A stretch of 64,000 nucleotides of DNA, from NCBI RefSeq assembly GCF_002179555.1, contig NZ_NHOU01000009.1:99763-163762 (forward strand), given 5' to 3'. Under the pieces are notes generated by a model. That model did no database searches and had not been told where the DNA came from. It was given only the letters and a program-made list of their open reading frames with translations. The stretch is from Salinicola salarius. Lineage in GTDB: Bacteria > Pseudomonadota > Gammaproteobacteria > Pseudomonadales > Halomonadaceae. The stretch's first letter is position 1, and the number at the start of each line of letters is the position of its first letter. A program made the translations under genes and the position numbers. Positions 34,632-42,819 of the stretch are shown piece after piece.

Positions 34632-36785
34632 CTAGAACTCGTAGGCCACGGTGGCGGTCACGTTACGCTCCGCGCCGAAGTAGCAGTATTCGAGGGAGTT
34701 GCAGGAGGCGACATACTCCTTGTCGAGCAGGTTACCCACGTTGACCCGGGCGCTGACGCCCTGCAGCCCGACCTGGCTCAGGTCATAGCCCACGGCGGCA
34801 TCCACCAGGGTGTAGTCGGGGACCATTTCGGTATTGGCGCGGTCGGCGTAGATATCGGCGTAATAGCGCACGCCGACGCCGACATCCAGCCCGTCTAGCG
34901 CGCCGTTGTCGAAGGCTCCGTTCTTGAAGGAATAGTGACCCCAGAGACTGGCCTGGTGGCGCGGCGCGTAGATAGCGTAGTTGCCATCCTCGTTCGGGTC
35001 GTCGCTCTTGGTATAGCGGATGTCGGTATAGCTGTAGCCCGCCTGCAGCCGGAAGTTGTCGGTCAGCCAAGTTTGCGCCTGTAACTCGATACCCTGGGAG
35101 CGTATCTCCCCCACGGAGCGGTAGGGATCGGTAGGCTGCTCCTTGGTTGCCACGTTTTCCTGATTGATCCGGAACAGCGACAGGGTATAGAGATCCCGGC
35201 TGCCCGGCGGCTGATACTTGAGCCCGGTTTCCCACTGTTCGCCTTCCATCGGTTCCAGCAGATCGCCATTCGCATCGACGAAGCTGGTGGGGGTGAAGGC
35301 GGTGTTGTAGCTCAAGTAGGGCGCAACGCCATTGTCGAACAGGTAGAGTACGCCGGCGCGGCCGCTGAACTGGGTGTCGTCGAGTGTGCTCTCGGTATCG
35401 TTGTAGTGATCGGTATTCTTGATATCGACCCAGTCGTAGCGCCCGCCGAGGGTGACACGCCACTGGTCGATCGCCATCTGGTCCTGCAGGTAGATCCCGG
35501 TCTGGCTGAGTTCATGCCGCTCATCATTGGTGACGGCGATGTCCCCGATCGGCTCGGCGCCATAGCTGGGGTTGAAGGCATCGAGGCTGGGGAAGGAACC
35601 GGCCGTCCAGACCACGTCATTCCTGCGTTTCTGATAATCCACGCCGACCAGCACGGTATGGTCGATGAAGCCGCTTTGGAGCTTCGCTTCCACCTGATTG
35701 TCCAGCGTCCAGGCGTCGAGGGATTCGCGGCCTCCCGAGTAGTATCGGTTCAATTCGTTGGAATCCGTCGATACCCAGCCGTACCCGTAAACCTGGTTCA
35801 GTTCGACGTCCGAGTTCAGATAACGCAATTTCTGGCGGGCGGTGATGTCATCGCTGAAGCGGTGCTCGAGGTCGTAGCCGAACATGCGCTGGGTGCGTTC
35901 GAACTTGTCGTAGTCGTCCTCGCCGTCGAAGAAATTGTTGCTGATATGGTGGCCGTTGTGGCTGGTTACCGCGCCTTCATAGGGCACACCGGAGTGATAG
36001 CCGCCTTCCGGATCCTTCTGCAGATAGGCCATGAACGTGATCGTGGTGTCGTCGGTCGCATCCCAGGTGATCGATGGCGCGATGGCGTAGCGCTCTTCTT
36101 CGACGTGATCGAACTGGGTGTCCGCCTTGCTGCCGATCCCGACCAGCCGATAGGCGACGCGCCGCTCGTCGTCCAGCGGGCCGGAGAAATCGAACGCTGC
36201 GCTGCGCTGGCTATTGGTGCCGGTGCTGAAACGGAGCTCGTTGCGGTTCTCGAACAGCGGCTTCTTGCTGGTCAAGGCCACAAGACCACCGGGAGACGAG
36301 CGCCCGTAGAGCACCGAGGCCGGCCCTTTGACGATCTCGACGTTATTCAGAAACCAGGGATCGATCACCATCGAGCTGTAGCTGTTGGCATCGCCCATCA
36401 CCTTAAGCCCGTCAAGATAAGTGTTGCTCAGGCTGCCATCGGAAAAGCCGCGCATGACCAGGTAGTCGTAGCGGTTGGAGGCGCCGACCTGGTTGGTGTA
36501 GACCCCGGGCGTGTACTGGGCGGCTTCGCGCAAGGTGCGCACGCCGCGTTCGTCCATCTCCTCGCGGTCGACATTGGAAACGGTCTGCGGCGTTTCGAGG
36601 ATGGGCGTCTCGGTCTTGGTGGCGGCGGACTGGCCGGTCACCGTGACCGTGTCGAGCGACGCGGAATCGCCGCTCGTCGCGGGTATCGAGGTCGTTACCG
36701 TCTGCTGGGCCCAGACCGGAAACGACAGGCAAGCGCAGGCCAGTGCGCTGACCGGGTAACGCAGAACATGATGCATGAACGACAA
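34632..36785 (-). CDS. TonB-dependent hydroxamate-siderophore receptor (FhuA/FoxA type)
   Basis: The product has 717 residues. A signal peptide ends near FPVWA (about 26). A plug domain follows (ETPQTVSNVDREEMDERGV; GVYTNQVG; LVMRGF; VEIVKGPASVLYGRSSPGGLVALTSKKP). The 22-strand barrel ends in the canonical terminal Phe (ATVAYEF). It imports ferric siderophore across the outer membrane with TonB energy. The gene lies 177 bp upstream of the biosynthetic operon in the same orientation and has two Fur-like sites in its leader, so receptor and synthesis genes are co-regulated by iron. No FecA-type N-terminal signalling domain is present, so it does not directly signal to the FecI-like sigma factor. 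Confidence 0.93.
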   Translation of the reverse strand: MSFMHHVLRYPVSALACACLSFPVWAQQTVTTSIPATSGDSASLDTVTVTGQSAATKTETPILETPQTVSNVDREEMDERGVRTLREAAQYTPGVYTNQVGASNRYDYLVMRGFSDGSLSNTYLDGLKVMGDANSYSSMVIDPWFLNNVEIVKGPASVLYGRSSPGGLVALTSKKPLFENRNELRFSTGTNSQRSAAFDFSGPLDDERRVAYRLVGIGSKADTQFDHVEEERYAIAPSITWDATDDTTITFMAYLQKDPEGGYHSGVPYEGAVTSHNGHHISNNFFDGEDDYDKFERTQRMFGYDLEHRFSDDITARQKLRYLNSDVELNQVYGYGWVSTDSNELNRYYSGGRESLDAWTLDNQVEAKLQSGFIDHTVLVGVDYQKRRNDVVWTAGSFPSLDAFNPSYGAEPIGDIAVTNDERHELSQTGIYLQDQMAIDQWRVTLGGRYDWVDIKNTDHYNDTESTLDDTQFSGRAGVLYLFDNGVAPYLSYNTAFTPTSFVDANGDLLEPMEGEQWETGLKYQPPGSRDLYTLSLFRINQENVATKEQPTDPYRSVGEIRSQGIELQAQTWLTDNFRLQAGYSYTDIRYTKSDDPNEDGNYAIYAPRHQASLWGHYSFKNGAFDNGALDGLDVGVGVRYYADIYADRANTEMVPDYTLVDAAVGYDLSQVGLQGVSARVNVGNLLDKEYVASCNSLEYCYFGAERNVTATVAYEF

Positions 36786-36792
36786 GCTCCCC

Positions 36793-36880
36793 TTGAATGA
36801 AAATCGTTCTTATCCATGGATGTTGCCAATAAGAAGACGTAGGGGCGTCCGGTTTCTGAACCGCAATGACAATTATTTTC
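36793..36880 (-). promoter_or_regulatory. Two candidate Fur boxes upstream of the receptor gene
   Basis: Two AT-rich sites (36793-36811, core AATGAAAATCGTT; and 36862-36880, core AATGACAATTATTTTC, about 13 of 19 matches) lie 8 and 77 bp before the receptor start codon on the coding strand's upstream side. Iron repression is inferred. Confidence 0.55.
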
Positions 36881-36957
36881 AAAAAGAGAAGAACGATACG
36901 GCGAGGGCGGCGGTTGCCGGCGATCCGGCGAAGCGGGAGCAAGAAGAGCTCGCGTGC

Positions 36958-37704
36958 TCAGGATCGTGAGGGGACGGCGATCAACGTCATCAGATAGCCA
37001 TCGATTTTCGCGACCTGCCCGGATAGCTGCGCACCGGCTGGCCACTGCGCCGATAGCGTCTTGAGCAGTTCGATCGACACCGCGCCCGCCTCGGCGTCCC
37101 AGTCGATCAAGCGGGCATGGGGGAAGTAAAAGCGCTGCCCGACCAGCGGATAGAGCGCCTTGAACAGGCTCTCCTTGAGCGAGAACACCAGGGTGAGGAA
37201 TTCCCCCTGCCGCTCGGCGGGCAGCCGGTCCAGCCAGGCCAGTTCCGAGGCCACCAGAATCTGCGCTGCCAGACGCCGGGCGCGTTCGCCACTCATCACG
37301 ACCTCGGCGTCCAGCCCGACCCCCTGATAGGCTGCCCGATTGGCGACCACCGCCGCTGCCAGGCCGCGGCTATGCGTGATCGAGCCGACGGTGCCGGCTG
37401 GCCAGTCGGGGAGCTGTTCGGCGTCCTGCGCTGGTGTCGAGGGCGACCCGGTCAGCGCGGCGAGCGCACGGCGAGCGGTAAGACGGCCACCCAGGAACTC
37501 CGCCCGGCGCTTGGCTGCCGCCGTCGTCAGGCGATCCGGCAGGGCCAGTTCCCAATCGCCGAGATTTGCATCGCAAAGCGTCTGGGTTTCGAAGCACAGC
37601 GCGCTGAAGCGGGCCTCCGGCAGCGCGAGCCGCCAGGGCCACTCGCTCCGTGGCGAGTGGCAGCCGGCGGGTAGCATCTCGAACGGGGTGACGGTGTCAG
37701 GCAT
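36958..37704 (-). CDS. 4'-phosphopantetheinyl transferase (EntD/PcpS-like)
   Basis: The product has 248 residues. Family motifs are GSITHSRGLAAAVV, the Mg-binding GLDAE (usually GIDIE or similar) and FSLKESLFKALYPLVGQRFYFPHA. It transfers phosphopantetheine to carrier proteins of NRPS, PKS or fatty-acid systems. No carrier-protein enzyme is encoded in the window, and the NIS-type siderophore pathway here does not need one, so its partner must lie elsewhere. It follows the YceI-like gene by 3 bp in the same orientation, indicating an operon. Confidence 0.88.
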   Translation of the reverse strand: MPDTVTPFEMLPAGCHSPRSEWPWRLALPEARFSALCFETQTLCDANLGDWELALPDRLTTAAAKRRAEFLGGRLTARRALAALTGSPSTPAQDAEQLPDWPAGTVGSITHSRGLAAAVVANRAAYQGVGLDAEVVMSGERARRLAAQILVASELAWLDRLPAERQGEFLTLVFSLKESLFKALYPLVGQRFYFPHARLIDWDAEAGAVSIELLKTLSAQWPAGAQLSGQVAKIDGYLMTLIAVPSRS

Positions 37705-37707
37705 CGC

Positions 37708-38316
37708 TTAGCGGTCGACCAGCACGGCATTCAGTTCGACCGGGACCTCGTCGCCGATCTGCTGATACCCGATCAGCGACAGGATCGAACGCACGGTCTG
37801 GTTTTTCATCAGTTCCTTGCCGTCGAGCGAGACCGGCTCGGCATTGCGCGCACGCACCACGTCGGTCGCTTCCCGAGTGAAGCGCACCGGCAGTTTCTCC
37901 TGGCGCTGCTCGCCGTTGGATTCCGTGCTCAGCGTGAGTATCTCGACCGTCGACTGGCCGACCGCCAGCGAGTTGATGCGTTCCGGCGGCAGGCGAGTGA
38001 CGACCGTGACCAGCGTCGTGCTGGTGAGCGAGGACATCCACGGCGGCAGCTCGCCAAGGCTATCGAGCACGTCGGTCTGGTTGAGCCGGATCGGCAGTTG
38101 CAGCGTGCCATCCGCACTGATCTGGCCTTCCATGCGGCGCAGCGCGTGCTCATGGGGAATCGACTCGCCGCCGCTGGTGATTTCGGTCACCGTCGCCGTG
38201 ACCTGGGACTGTTCGGGATCGAGCTGCCAGGCCGCCAGCGCCACGCCGTGGAACGCCGTCAACCCGGCGGTCAGGCCGATACCCATGATACGGCGGATGA
38301 TCGTTTTCGATGACAT
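37708..38316 (-). CDS. YceI-like periplasmic lipid-binding-fold protein
   Basis: The product has 202 residues from MSSKTIIRRIMGIGL (start 38316), with GGGAGGA a few bases upstream; a longer in-frame start at 38382 has no RBS. A signal peptide (to about 28, VALA before AWQLDPEQSQ) is followed by a YceI-like lipocalin-type beta barrel: QLDPEQSQVTATVTEI opening and repeated beta strands. YceI proteins bind polyprenoids or amides; the role here is unknown. It is the first gene of a pair with the phosphopantetheinyl transferase. Confidence 0.75.
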   Translation of the reverse strand: MSSKTIIRRIMGIGLTAGLTAFHGVALAAWQLDPEQSQVTATVTEITSGGESIPHEHALRRMEGQISADGTLQLPIRLNQTDVLDSLGELPPWMSSLTSTTLVTVVTRLPPERINSLAVGQSTVEILTLSTESNGEQRQEKLPVRFTREATDVVRARNAEPVSLDGKELMKNQTVRSILSLIGYQQIGDEVPVELNAVLVDR

Positions 38317-38399
38317 CGTGTCCTCCCTGGACGTGCAAACCTTCGATAGCGGCTGGCCTGTGCCGGCCGCTTTGGTTATCATACGGCTCCCGCGTTTCA

Positions 38400-38476
<77 letters not shown>

Positions 38477-38513
38477 TTAAATCAGTGGCTTATGGGATTA
38501 TTCGACAGCGGTC

Positions 38514-39542
38514 TCAATGCTTGGTTGCGGTTTGGTTGCTGATTTTCGGCAACCGAGTCATAACACCGTCCCATCGAGCGGGATCCGCGTGCGCGTAGCG
38601 GCTGGTCACTACGAGCGACGAATGTCCCAGCAGATCCCTGATGCTCGTCAGAGCTTCTCCCTTACTCGCGAGCAGAGAGGCGTAACAGTGCCGCGAGTCG
38701 TGGAAGCGAATCTCAGGGCGACCAATCTTCTCTCTAGCTGTTTCAAAGGCGCCACTGATTCTGTCTCCGGTGGTATCGAACGGCAAGGCGTCCACAAGCG
38801 CCAGTGCTTCTTCAGTCAATGGAACTACTCTGGGTTTCCCGTTCTTGGTTTGGTTTGGCTTGAGAAGGATACGACCGTTATGGACGTTGCCCGGCTCTAG
38901 CCCCATCAGCTCTCCTCGCCTCATGCCCGTCAGCATTGCCAGTAGGATCACCCTTCGTTCGACCCTGTACCGCTCGGGTACTGCTTCAAGCAGCTCGGCA
39001 AGCTCTACCTCTGTCAGGTAGATATGCCGTTCGTTCTTGGGCGATGGTTTGCGCAGCTTGCCGTCCAGCGGCAGATCTATCCAATCCCACTCCCGGTATG
39101 ACAATGAGAGCACCCGCTTGACCACCTGAGTTCGGTTGTTAATGGTCGATTGGGCTAATCCCTTCTCCTTGAGAGCTTTTTGCATCCTGCGCGCTGCGTC
39201 CAGTAGCTCCTGTCCGATTATCACGCCGGGAGCGTGGTCATCCATCCATCTTGCTACCAGCAGGATGTGTTGCTTCTGCGAGCGGACATCGTATTCGTTG
39301 ACCATGCGTTGCAGCCCTTCGGAGAAAGTGAATTTGGGTTTGCGGCCCATGACTCCGTTGAACTTATCTTCCTGGCGCTGAGCTTCCGCCTTTAGCGCAT
39401 ACTGCCTTGCCTCTCCTTCTGTGCGAAAAGTTCGTTGAGTGCGCTGACCGTCGATCGTGCACCGCACGACCCACGTGTTGCGATCTTTCTGTAGTGGTTC
39501 ACTAAAACCGGACACCCATTTAGGTGGTATCGTCGCCACCAA
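38514..39542 (-). CDS. Tyrosine recombinase/phage-type integrase of the genomic island
   Basis: The product has 342 residues. A SAM-like core-binding domain (about 60-165) precedes a catalytic domain with Arg (TGMRRGELMGL), Lys in the KPNQTKNGKPRVVPL hairpin, HDSRHCYASLL, GHSS and the nucleophile Tyr in SRYAHADP. All R-K-H-R-H-Y residues are visible, so it is probably active. The annotated start is TTG 39542, and codons 1-18 run through an IS-end-like sequence (39490-39514), so the native N-terminus was probably altered by an insertion event. Orientation toward tRNA-Ile marks the left end of the island. Confidence 0.9.
   Translation of the reverse strand: MVATIPPKWVSGFSEPLQKDRNTWVVRCTIDGQRTQRTFRTEGEARQYALKAEAQRQEDKFNGVMGRKPKFTFSEGLQRMVNEYDVRSQKQHILLVARWMDDHAPGVIIGQELLDAARRMQKALKEKGLAQSTINNRTQVVKRVLSLSYREWDWIDLPLDGKLRKPSPKNERHIYLTEVELAELLEAVPERYRVERRVILLAMLTGMRRGELMGLEPGNVHNGRILLKPNQTKNGKPRVVPLTEEALALVDALPFDTTGDRISGAFETAREKIGRPEIRFHDSRHCYASLLASKGEALTSIRDLLGHSSLVVTSRYAHADPARWDGVMTRLPKISNQTATKH
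39490..39514. repeat. IS3-type end-like sequence within the 5' end of the integrase gene
   Basis: TGTAGTGGTTCACTAAAACC-GGACA (25 bp) is similar at about 19 of 25 positions to the IS end at 39556-39580, in direct orientation. It suggests that a second, related IS end was fused here. The match may partly be chance because it also encodes integrase residues. Confidence 0.45.
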
Positions 39543-39555
39543 AGTAGAGGTGATC

Positions 39556-39656
39556 TGTAGTGTTCAATTAATCCCGGACAGTGTTTTAAGTTTTTCTTCA
39601 GCTAACGCAGGCGGGATCCCTGCATTAAACGTATGGGGCCGCTGGCGATTGTAATA
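39556..39656 (-). mobile_element. Right-end remnant of an IS3-family element
   Basis: The last 30 codons of an IS3-family transposase remain on the minus strand (YYNRQRPHTFNAGIPP then AEEKLKTLSGIN), with the YNxxRPH signature. They end 8 bp before a terminal-repeat-like TGTAGTGTTCAATTAATCCC-GGACA. The rest of the element is gone; the transposase sequence is joined in frame to a LysR gene fragment at about 39656/39657. Confidence 0.8.
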
Positions 39657-39788
39657 ACCCAGCAGCTCCTCTAGCTTCTTGACCTGAAGGCTGATGGCCG
39701 GCTGCGACCGACCAAGAAGCTCGCCAGCACTAGTGAAACCTCCCAGGTCCTTTATCGTGACAAAGGTTCGCAGCAGGTCGGTGGGCAT
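39657..39788 (-). pseudogene. 5' fragment of a LysR-family regulator gene, fused to an IS3 remnant
   Basis: The first 44 codons encode a LysR winged-HTH N-terminus (MPTDLLRTFVTIKDLGGFTSAGELLGRSQPAISLQVKKLEELLG). The reading frame then switches without a stop into an IS3 transposase C-terminus, giving a 74-codon chimeric ORF. The effector domain of the regulator is lost. It arose by IS insertion followed by deletion. A short HTH-only protein could still be made, but function is doubtful. Confidence 0.8.
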
Positions 39789-40313
39789 TGGTCATTGTTT
39801 TGCCGTTTGAGTGACGAATAAGGTCAGTGAGTAGGTTGGTTGCGGCTACGGGTCTTGCCTATCTCGATATGGCGTTAGTCCTCGGCTGGATGTGATCATG
39901 CCGCCAGCCATCATGATGTTATTCATACTGTTCATCACCTTTTCCAAGAAATACATGGCCGGCTTCCGATGGAATACCGCAGCTTGGGCAGGCTTTTCCC
40001 GCCCATGTGGGGCATTGTCTCGATGCTCTCTCCCCTCCCATCGCTTGAGCTCTAGCGAAGATCAACACCTTTTGGCTCAGTAGGCGCACCGCCATGGTGC
40101 GCTCTGGTCGTCTTGGGCGCATGCCATGCCGAAGGCGCTAGCCATATGCACGTACCCTGCTAAAGCGATATGCAATGTGCACATTCTACTCCCGCCAGTT
40201 GTCTACATATTACACATCGCGTCCTCAATAATATGATTTGATCAGTAGTTGGCACGTACATTGCACATACCCATGCAGAGCATCCTCAATACACAACATC
40301 AAGGAGCTATGTC
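39789..40313. other. Island intergenic region upstream of the permease operon
   Basis: About 525 bp without a supported gene; a 67-codon minus-strand frame (39919-40122) has no recognisable features. A perfect 7-bp hairpin GCGCACC/GGTGCGC lies at 40084-40102. Closer to the permease gene are paired sites: direct repeats GCACGTAC (40148 and 40252) and inverted GCAATGT (40172) / ACATTGC (40258), candidates for operator sites of the PucR-type regulator encoded in the operon. An AAGGAG at about 40301 serves as RBS. Confidence 0.5.
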
Positions 40314-41570
40314 ATGGAACCTTCCGATTATCCGTTGACTGAGGTGCCCAGAAGCGACCGAAAGGGGCTTGTGTCCACGTCTCTCGTGCTGCTGGGGTTC
40401 ACCTTCTTTACCTCCACCATGTGGGCAGGTGGCACACTCGGCGAAGCCTTTGCCATTGGCGAGCTGCTGTGGATCATCCTGGCCGGCAACCTGCTGTTGG
40501 GCGGCTACGCCGCCACGCTGGCGTATATCGCCTGCAAGAGTGGCCTGAATTCGGTACTGATGGGCCGTTTCTGCTTCGGTGAGGTGGGCAGCAAGCTGTC
40601 GGATGTCATTCTCGGCTTTACCCAGATCGGCTGGTATGCCTGGGGCACCGCCACTATCGCGCTGATCCTGGTGAAGACGACCGGCATCCCGGAGGCCTAC
40701 ACGACGCCCTTGATGGTGTTCTTTGGTCTGGCCTTCTGTCTGACCGCCATGGTCGGCTATCGCGGCCTGGACCTGCTGTCACGCTTTGCCGTGCCGGCGA
40801 TGCTGATATTTATCCTGATCAGCCTCTACAAGGGCCTGATCGATGTGGGGGGCCTCGAGGGGCTGGCCAGCCAGATCCCCACGGCCACCATGAACGTGAC
40901 CGCCGCCATTACCATCGTGTTTGGCACCTTCGTCAGCGGGGGGACGCAAGCCACCAACTGGAGCCGCTTTGCAAGTACACCCAAAGTGGCCGTGATCGCC
41001 ACCCTGGCCGCCTTCTTCGTGGGTAATGGCCTGATGGTGCTCACCGGCGCCCTCGGCGCGCTCATCTACCAGCAGGCCGACATCGTGGACGTGCTGCTGG
41101 CACAAGGGCTCGTCGTGCTGGCGGTGCTGATGCTGTTCCTGAACATCTGGACCACTCAGGACAACACCATCTACAACTTCGCCGTTGCCGGCTGCAACCT
41201 GCTGCGCACCGACAAGCGCCGTATCGTCACGGTCAGTGGCGCCATGATCGGTACCGTGCTGGCCATTGGCGGCATGTACAACCTGCTGATTCCGTTCCTG
41301 GTACTGCTAGGGACCTTCATTCCGCCGATCGGCGGGGTCATCATGGCTGATTTCTGGCTCAAGCATAAAGGCCAGTATCCGACCCTGGCGGAAGCTCGCC
41401 TGCCGGCGTTCAACTGGCAGGGACTGGGGGCTTACGTCATCGGCTCCGCGGCGGCCTACGCGTCGCCCGTGCTCCCCCCCGTCGCGGGCGTGTTGGCGGC
41501 CGTCATTGGCTACGGCGCGCTCAGCTACCTGCCATCTCGTTCCGCCGCGGTGGCGGTGACCAAGAGCTGA
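40314..41570 (+). CDS. NCS1-family permease, CodB-like (candidate creatinine/cytosine importer)
   Basis: A 418-residue, 12-helix membrane protein. The N-terminus (VPRSDRKGLVSTSLVLLGFTFFTSTMWAGGTLGEAF) and MGRFCFGEVGSKLSDVILGFTQIGWYAWGT match cytosine permease CodB. It imports a cyclic amide or nucleobase with a cation. It is first in an operon with a PucR-type regulator (stop/start overlap TGATG) and a CodA-like deaminase, so its substrate should be that of the deaminase. Given the downstream N-methylhydantoin and carbamoylsarcosine enzymes, creatinine is a good candidate; cytosine remains the alternative. Confidence 0.85.
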   Translation: MEPSDYPLTEVPRSDRKGLVSTSLVLLGFTFFTSTMWAGGTLGEAFAIGELLWIILAGNLLLGGYAATLAYIACKSGLNSVLMGRFCFGEVGSKLSDVILGFTQIGWYAWGTATIALILVKTTGIPEAYTTPLMVFFGLAFCLTAMVGYRGLDLLSRFAVPAMLIFILISLYKGLIDVGGLEGLASQIPTATMNVTAAITIVFGTFVSGGTQATNWSRFASTPKVAVIATLAAFFVGNGLMVLTGALGALIYQQADIVDVLLAQGLVVLAVLMLFLNIWTTQDNTIYNFAVAGCNLLRTDKRRIVTVSGAMIGTVLAIGGMYNLLIPFLVLLGTFIPPIGGVIMADFWLKHKGQYPTLAEARLPAFNWQGLGAYVIGSAAAYASPVLPPVAGVLAAVIGYGALSYLPSRSAAVAVTKS

Positions 41571-42805
41571 TGGCCATCCTCTGCGCCGATATCTCTTGCC
41601 TGCCCGGCCTCGACAGCATTCGACTGCGGGCCGGGTGGCAGGGTAGCCAGAACGTGGTTCGCTGGCCCTATGTCGCCGAGGGCGACAGCCTGGCGCCTTG
41701 GGTGCGTGGCGGTGAGCTGGTGTTCGTGACGGGCATCAGCCAGCCTCGCAGCGAGGCCAGCTTGCAGCAACTGGTCCGCGAGGGCATCGAGCAGCGAGTG
41801 GCCGGCATCGCCATGCTGACCGGTGCAGACGGCATCCGAGAGATTCCTGGCAGTGTGATCAAGCTGGCCAACGAACTGGGGTGTCCGCTGTTCGAGCAGC
41901 CCTATGCCTTGCCGCTGGTGGTCGTAACGGAAACCCTCAGTAACGCGATTGTACAGGATAACCTCATCGGTCAGTCGACGAAGCTGTTCCTGACGCGCCT
42001 GTTCCATGGGGTCGCGGATACCCCGGAGCTGATTCAGCTGCGGGCGAAGGAGCTTGGGCTCGAGGCGGAAGGCAGCTACGTGCTGGTGGCGATCCGCCTG
42101 GCAGAACGTCGTGAGGCCCAGGACGCGAGCGGCGGGGGAAGGGTTCAGCCGCAAGACCTCCACGTGCTGGAACAGCAGTTAGTCGAGTTGTTGAAGCGGC
42201 GAGGCATCGAGTGGCCGGTACTGCAGCACGAACACAGCCTGATCATCATCTGGCCCACTCCGCCTGAACAGATCGCCACCTTGCCGGAAACCCTAGAGCA
42301 AGCAATGAGCACGCTGAAGGCATGGCAGCCGTCATGGCCGCTGTATGCCGGGGTCAGTGAGCGCCAGTCAGGGCTACGCCATTTCGCAAAGGCCGCCGAT
42401 CAGGCAACTCAGGCCCTCCAGTTTGCCCAGCAGCAACAGAACTCGCCGCTGTTTTTCTATGAAAGATTGGGCATCGCACGGCTATTTGCCGCAATTTCTC
42501 AGCGCAGCATGCTGGCCGGTTTCTGTGAGGAGCAGCTGGGTCCGCTGTGTTTCGCCCATGATCGTCAATCACTCGTACTCAAGCATACGGTAAGAGCCTT
42601 TCTCGAGTTCCTGGGCAACCAACAGCAGGCATCCGCCGCTCTTGGTATCCATCGCAATACGCTACGCCAGCGACTGAAGCGTACCGAGCAACTCACCGGG
42701 CACTCGCTGCAGGATCCATATGTGCGACTCAATCTGCAAAACGCCCTCTTGATCGAACAGATACTCTTTCATCATCACTCGATAGATGCCTACGGCAAGT
42801 CATAA
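41570..42805 (+). CDS. PucR-family transcriptional regulator
   Basis: The product has 411 residues, starting on the last base of the permease stop codon (TGATG). The N-terminal PucR domain (about 1-125: GWQGSQNVVRWPYVAEG, GELVFVTG, NELGCPLFEQPYALPLVVVTE) precedes a GGDEF-like middle region. The C-terminal HTH_30 follows (about 345-405: FLEFLGNQQQASAALGIHRNTLRQRLKRTEQL). Such regulators control purine, allantoin, GABA or related nitrogen-compound catabolism. The position inside the operon implies control of the permease and deaminase genes in response to their substrate. Confidence 0.88.
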   Translation: MAILCADISCLPGLDSIRLRAGWQGSQNVVRWPYVAEGDSLAPWVRGGELVFVTGISQPRSEASLQQLVREGIEQRVAGIAMLTGADGIREIPGSVIKLANELGCPLFEQPYALPLVVVTETLSNAIVQDNLIGQSTKLFLTRLFHGVADTPELIQLRAKELGLEAEGSYVLVAIRLAERREAQDASGGGRVQPQDLHVLEQQLVELLKRRGIEWPVLQHEHSLIIIWPTPPEQIATLPETLEQAMSTLKAWQPSWPLYAGVSERQSGLRHFAKAADQATQALQFAQQQQNSPLFFYERLGIARLFAAISQRSMLAGFCEEQLGPLCFAHDRQSLVLKHTVRAFLEFLGNQQQASAALGIHRNTLRQRLKRTEQLTGHSLQDPYVRLNLQNALLIEQILFHHHSIDAYGKS

Positions 42806-42819
42806 ATAAGAGGTATACC

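Noticed and set aside
39919..40122. 67-codon minus-strand ORF in the island intergenic region
   Set aside because: No RBS and no recognisable similarity; composition looks random.
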